64,000 nt of DNA from Lophius americanus (Eukaryota; Chordata; Actinopteri; Lophiiformes; Lophiidae). The stretch covers positions 7,704,001-7,768,000 of the forward strand of contig JBBDHG010000014.1 in NCBI GenBank assembly GCA_037951165.1, in the 5' to 3' direction. Shown in pieces: positions 58,956 to 64,000 of this stretch (within the stretch, counting starts at the first letter, position 1; each line of letters opens with the position of its first letter). A model generated the notes under the pieces. It searched no databases and was not told the origin of the DNA. It was given only the letters and a program-made list of their open reading frames with translations. Both the position numbers and the translations under genes were made by a program.

Positions 58956-60229
58956 AAAGAAGATGAGCAGATTGATTATTCTCTCCATGTGTTCCACGAA
59001 AAATGTTGAAAATATGGTAAGGTCACTTTTATTCCAAGACCATGCAATAGTCTCACACACTATCATTGGAATTATTACAAAATACAATCTATGAATTAAT
59101 CAATTACATTAGAGGTAAATGTGTGAAACTCATCATAAAAGGGCTCAAGAGAGCGTAAGACAATAAATCGTGCCAAGACAGACATCCAGTTGGTCACTAT
59201 TTTCTTGTGCAATAATTGAGGATGAAGAGAGGAATCTATCTTTACCACGTTTATTCAGATTTAGAGAGAAATGAACAGTATCTATCTTCAAATGTCTGCC
59301 TTTAAATGCTCTCAGCATACGGTCTTTAAATCAAAACTCTACCACTGTAGGCACTATTCTTTTCAAACACGCACGCCTTATTCTATGTTCAAACTCATCA
59401 TCAATGCTGGAACTGAAAAATCAGGATGGACAGGGCAAGATAATAATAATAATAATACATTTAAGATGGAAACAGATGATCTGCTGTGGCAACACAAAGT
59501 GAGCAACCCAAAGAAGAAAATATAGCAAGCGTGCAAATTATTTTTTAACATATTCACAATAATGTGTTGGGCCCCTTCGAAGATGAATGGTGGAAGTAAG
59601 GAAAGTGTTCTCAAGTTTTTGATGGAATTTTCCCCGACTTCTCAAACCAAGCCTTGGCGTAATTTGTTTTACTGTAGGATTTCTTGATCTTCAGCACTTC
59701 CGTCTGTAGGTTTACAGCTCAGCAGGAAGCAGAGCAGCCCCTGAGTATCAGGGAGTGTAGTCACGGAGGCTTTGAGTAAATTTAGAATGTATCTGAACTT
59801 TGGGTAACAACTGCTTGAATGAGTCTCTGTGGGCTAGAAGAGTTTTAACACCATCTGATTTGCAAATGTGTGTGTTAGGGACGCTATGTAAGAGATAAAT
59901 CACATGTAGACTGCAGTAGTCAGTGAACGTAGCTTTTTGTGTTGCATGTGGAAAAAACCCATTGAGATATTTAATACTTTTAGGTCATTTGGTTACTGAA
60001 CACTGTTGAGTAATGATGTAATGTACCAAAAACAAATATACAATGTGGATTGACATAGGAACCACGCAAATTAAATCCCATTTTTCATTGCATTAACTAC
60101 AAATCAGGACCAGGTCCCTACAGTATATTGCTGCTTGCAATGATCGTCGCTGCCACATTTTGCAGTCTTGCTAAATTTCGAAGCGTCTCAGAAATAAATC
60201 ACAAATCAATGTCAACTGTGGCTCTCATA
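58956..60229. other. Intergenic DNA between lectin fragment and glo1
   Basis: No gene recognised. A short AAT array lies at 59440-59457. Confidence 0.4.
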
Positions 60230-60235
60230 TTTATT
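60230..60235 (-). terminator. glo1: Candidate glo1 polyadenylation signal
   Basis: AATAAA on the minus strand, about 290 bases after the glo1 stop codon and the first such hexamer after it that I noticed. Confidence 0.45.
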
Positions 60236-60526
60236 ATAAAGTGACACTGCTTTATTCCTGCAGGACTTCCTGAAGACACATATAGACCCACGATGGCACA
60301 CAAACTCTACAGTTCCACATCATAGCTGCTATTGGTAGCAATAATTTTGGTTCTCCATTTGTTCATCAGTCCGAAGCACCGATTGTACGCAACGGATCCC
60401 TCTCCATTTTGCCTCCGTTTAACGTCCGTTTAAATTCTTTGCTCAATCCTAAATGTTCCTCCTCGCTCAGTGAAGCTACAGCAGTTTTGGCCTTTATGCA
60501 GATAGCGTGCTGATTTTTTTTCTTTT

Positions 60527-60618
60527 TTAGGAGGTAATGGACACCATGTTGTTTGGACTCAGGATCTCAATCCAGTAACCATCAGGGTCCTGAATGAAAG
60601 CCAAGCCTTTCATTTTAC
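60527..60618 (-). CDS. glo1: glo1 last coding exon
   Basis: 92 bp after acceptor TGTTCTCAG. Encodes KMKGLAFIQDPDGYWIEILS then PNNMVSITS and TAA at 60527-60529. Holds the last zinc ligand (Glu of WIEIL). Confidence 0.95.
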
Positions 60619-63117
60619 CTGAGAACAAAACAAGGGATGAGAGAGGTGCAAAATAAAATTTATGAAACTTCACAAAAACTAGGAAAAAGGAAAAAATATA
60701 TATTTAAACGTAGCTTTCCACAAATATCGTCCAATCCTATTGCTGTAACACAATTATACTACACTGAAGAGAAACTTTCCTAACATAGATAAAGGAAATC
60801 AGATGGTGTGCTTTATTGTATAGTTAATGCACAGATGGGATTAGCCAGAAAGTTTTAGCATGAATTCGATAAACGCAAAAACAATAGTCTTTGGGGATTT
60901 TGATTAATTCAAGAAGATTTCAGTTTGTTTCATCTTTGACTCTTATATTCACAAAAACTTACACACGTCTTACCATCATTGGGCTTCTTGACAAATGTGA
61001 CACCTTGATTTTCAAACATTTCGCATGCTTTATAGACATCAGGAACAGCAATACCGATGTGTCCTGTCAGATGTAATGTAGACAGATTGTTGATTAAAAC
61101 TCCACTCTAAATTTACACATATCACAATTGTATATCATCAATGTCACTTTTCACCCAGCTTTCCAATCACGGTGGAGGAGGGCAAGAGGAAACCCCACAA
61201 TCACCAACTGTCACAGGTGCTGAATACGTTAGACTACTTTCGTGTGTTCACAATATCAGGCTGAAATGACTCCAGTCTTGTTGCGTTAATGTATCAAAAA
61301 TCTGATTTTGGCTGTGTAACACAACGATCCTGATATTCTCAAATTCAAGGCATCTTTCTTAGGTGAAGAATCCTCTTCTAGCGTGGTTTTGAAGCTGGTT
61401 CAAACACCACGAGTGGTCTTACAGGTACGACCTTTTACTGTTTGTGACAAAAGAAACTTACACAAATAAAATCAGAAATCAGTGTATGCATGGTTGACAT
61501 TCAGCGAACTGATATGCTCACAAAAAACTGGATAAAGGTTACTCGTACTCAAGGGCAAATAAATAAATATTTGAATTGAAGGTAGCATTGGTGATGATGG
61601 CTGAGCATGAGATGACATTTGGAACAAATGGATCTATGGATGGATCATTCTAAATGTGTCACATTTGAATAGTTGCAAATAGAAAATTAACTTTCAGTTT
61701 GAAGAGTAACTGATGGTTTAATACCACATAAGAGCACTCCAGAATCCAATTGAAACCTGAGGAGCCTAGAGATTGTCACTCTCAACACAAGAACCTTTTC
61801 TTTTGGAATGACAAAGTGTTGAACTCCACCTCAACCTTATTTGTTCTTTGCTGTAGAATTGTAAAACAGAAGGGCGGAAATCTTACCAAACCCACGTGGA
61901 TCTGAGTTTCCGTTGTGATAGGACTGGCTCTCATCAGATTCTGAGCCCCAGTTACTGACAGGAGGGAAGAAGGAGTATTAGAAGAAGAAGAAAAAGGCTC
62001 AAAGTCATCACATATTTTTCTGATTGTAGTTTCTCCAGGTTACTGTGAAATTGTTGAAAACTGAAGAGGTTTATATTATAATGGTAGGAATGTGGAATAC
62101 AAATACCAAAAAACCCATAAATGTTTACCAAAAAAGGTTCTGGTCTGTCCCTCCGTCCAAATAATTTTGTTGTACAAACGATAAAACTTATAGTCAGACA
62201 GTGACCCTTACTGTGTCAGCTCAATGGTGGCTCTCCTAGAAAAGGTCCAAGAGGTCCTGTCCTCCACATTTGTAGGAATCTCCTTTTTGTCCTCGTAGCC
62301 CAAGAAGAAGAGAGAGAATCGCATGGAGGGGAAGTCAAACTTTTGCAGTAGCCTGAAAGATTTGGCACACCAGAGACGAAAAACTTAAGTCGTTAACATT
62401 CCAGTTTATGTATAGGAAACTTGTCTAAAGACACACACACACACTAAAGCCCTAAAGACTCACCAATACCGGATTTTATCCCACCGCAAAACAAAAAATT
62501 TATTAATTTATATCAAATATCATATCATGAAACTACATAATATCATAAACCTTAAATTTAAGTAATTGATTGCTAAATTTTTTAGGGGATGTGTCACATT
62601 TGCTGTCTGTAGTCCAAGTTTTGGATGAAAACGATTATCTAGTAACGGTGACCTATGCCATGGATGTTTTTCTTCTTTTCTCCGCCCTCTTCAGGGATTT
62701 TCCCTCCTGCTTCAAATACAAGTGCTGCCTGTGATCTCATCTCGGTGGGATAACGATTGCATTTTCACGTTGTTAACATGTTACTCTGGAAAAGATAACC
62801 TTATTGTTGACTCGACTTGCTCTTTAAAAGTTTAAGAAAATTAGTTGCATATGCCATGAATGATCAGAGTTACACTGACACAACATGCTTTCAGAAGAGC
62901 AGATGTTTACTTCAGTCTGGAATTGCCACCTAATAAGTTCAGGATCCATGGGGTCACCTTTGGGAATGCATTCCAGGTGAAAGTGCAGATGGATTTTGAG
63001 TACACGGAAATGTTGCAAGAAGGTTAATACTTACGTCATGCCAAGGATTCTGGTGTAAAAATCCAAGGATTTAACCGGATCTTTAACACGTAGCATGGTT
63101 TGCTGCATCATGAAGTC
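60527..63117 (-). CDS. glo1: Lactoylglutathione lyase (glyoxalase I), exons 2-6, partial
   Basis: Cytosolic zinc enzyme that turns the hemithioacetal of methylglyoxal and glutathione into S-lactoylglutathione, the first step of the glyoxalase pathway. Five exons join in matching phases into 157 residues and a stop; the human enzyme has 184, so about 27 N-terminal residues (first exon) lie past the right edge. The four metal ligands are present in their motifs: Gln in MMQQTMLRVKDP, Glu in ATIELTHNWG, His in GFGHIGIAVPD and Glu in GYWIEILSPN. The glutathione-region segment SYHNGNSDPRGFGHIG is intact. No break is seen. A Tc1 copy sits in the upstream intron. Confidence 0.95.
60974..61063 (-). 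CDS. glo1: glo1 penultimate coding exon
   Basis: 90 bp, phase 1 both sides, acceptor CTGACAG, donor GTAAGAC. Encodes HIGIAVPDVYKACEMFENQG and VTFVKKPND; the His is a zinc ligand. Confidence 0.95.
61887..61954 (-). CDS. glo1: glo1 internal coding exon (68 bp)
   Basis: Acceptor TCCTGTCAG, donor GTAAGATT. Encodes NWGSESDESQSYHNGNSDPR and GFG. Confidence 0.94.
62212..62352 (-). CDS. glo1: glo1 internal coding exon (141 bp)
   Basis: Acceptor ATCTTTCAG, donor GTAAGGG. Encodes LLQKFDFPSMRFSLFFLGYE, then DKKEIPTNVEDRTSWTFSRR and ATIELTH with a zinc-binding Glu. Confidence 0.95.
63035..63117 (-). CDS. glo1: glo1 coding exon 2
   Basis: 83 bp, acceptor GCGTCTTAG, donor GTAAGTATT. Encodes DFMMQQTMLRVKDPVKSLDF then YTRILGMT. 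The Gln in QQTML is the first zinc ligand. No start codon fits upstream within the window. Confidence 0.94.
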
Positions 63118-63234
63118 CTAAGACGCAGAAACAAAGAAGTTGTTCAAACATTATGCATTTACAAAGAATACCGGATCGTAGCTAACATTCTTTCCAAAGT
63201 GCAGAAACAATAACTTAAGTAACTCATAATGTTT

Positions 63235-64000
63235 CTCAGTAGTGTGTTTGGCCCCCAGGGTGTCCCGGGGGAGCTTCTCCCAGACCTGGATCAGGGCATC
63301 AGTGAGCTCCTGGACAGCCTGTAGTGCTTCTAATTACATCTGATGCTCTGATACTTAACATTACAGAAGTTCTCAGTTGTATTCAGGTCTGGGAAAAACG
63401 AGGACCAGTCAATGACATAAATGCCTTCATCATACAGGAAATGCTTGCACACTCTAACAACATGAGGCGGGCATTTTCCTGCACCAAGAGGAACTCATGG
63501 TCCACTGCACCAGTGTAAGGTCTAACATGGGTATGAAAGTTTCATCCTGGTGAACAGTGATGGGCTTAGAGCACAGGTCCCACAGCAGACATCATGCCCC
63601 CATGATCCTCCCGGAGTCTGTCTGACAGTTTGGTCAGAAACAAGCATGCCGTGCTGGGTTATCGTCCTTCTACGGCTCTGTCCAGTTCTCCTTGTATAAT
63701 GGAACGTGTCATGGTAGCTCATCCATGGTCCTGAGACTGTGCAGAGTAGCACAGCAATCTTCCTTGCAATGCCACATATGGATGTTCCATTCCGAACGAG
63801 TTGGACCACCTGTTCATCCTGCATGGGCATGAAGGTACCGCATCATGCTACCACTACAGACAAGGGCAATAGCAAAATGTAAAACTGGAGTGAAATCAAG
63901 TCAGGAAAGATGAAGAGAGAGAAATGTTATGTGGCCACAACCTGCAAAACCATTCCGTGTCTGAGGTTTGTCTTGGCGTTGCCTCTTTTGTCCACCTGTT
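63235..64000 (-). mobile_element. Tc1/mariner-like element in glo1 intron, runs off the window
   Basis: Same family as 24552-25900. The minus strand shows MPMQDEQVVQLVRNGTSICG IARKIAV at about 63760-63830, then HYTRRTGQSRRR, then SDQTVR. Near 63250-63330 it has ALQAVQELTDALIQVWEKLP, the C-terminal part. Stops and frameshifts break it, and the segment holding the catalytic DES and QDN blocks is largely lost. The 5' flank continues to the last base of the window. Confidence 0.82.

Overview
The window is vertebrate nuclear DNA, almost certainly from a ray-finned (teleost) fish. Genes are split by GT-AG introns, the background is AT-rich, and the interspersed repeats are of kinds typical of fish: several Tc1/mariner families, L2-type and other LINE 3' ends, hAT ends and a tRNA-derived SINE. 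I see no bacterial or viral gene organisation.

Three protein-coding genes are well supported, all on the minus strand. (1) nr1h3 (liver X receptor alpha), nine coding exons between 17466 and 23875; its reading frame is continuous for 464 codons, with candidate non-coding 5' exon and promoter sequence up to about 28990. (2) gnrhr, a gonadotropin-releasing hormone receptor with the C-terminal tail of the non-mammalian type, three coding exons between 41914 and 45864 (406 codons). (3) glo1 (lactoylglutathione lyase), the last five coding exons between 60527 and 63117; the first exon lies past the right edge.

Layout: 1-17.4 kb is intergenic, with a complete non-autonomous hAT-like element, a complete but dead Tc1 element, a 5'-truncated L2-type LINE and a second Tc1-like family. 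17.4-29 kb is nr1h3; its introns hold a LINE 3' end and a Tc1 copy. 29-41.9 kb is AT-rich with TE relics. 41.9-46.6 kb is gnrhr. 46.6-60.2 kb is a relic-rich gap with a SINE, LINE pieces, Tc1 scraps, a broken spliced integrase-like gene, a 13-bp minisatellite and a C-type lectin fragment. 60.2-63.1 kb is glo1, and the window ends inside another Tc1-like copy.

The three genes act in unrelated pathways (sterol-sensing transcription, reproductive endocrine signalling, methylglyoxal detoxification), so their adjacency is a matter of synteny and not of joint function. I found no convincing new biological system. The most unusual items are the integrase-like relic with intron-like gaps (53.2-55.0 kb), a near-perfect 28-bp-arm hairpin abutting a LINE fragment (38.47-38.53 kb), and repeated survival of only the N-terminal part of one Tc1-like transposase. 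Exon limits were read by eye from splice signals and reading frame; TE limits are approximate unless terminal repeats are stated.
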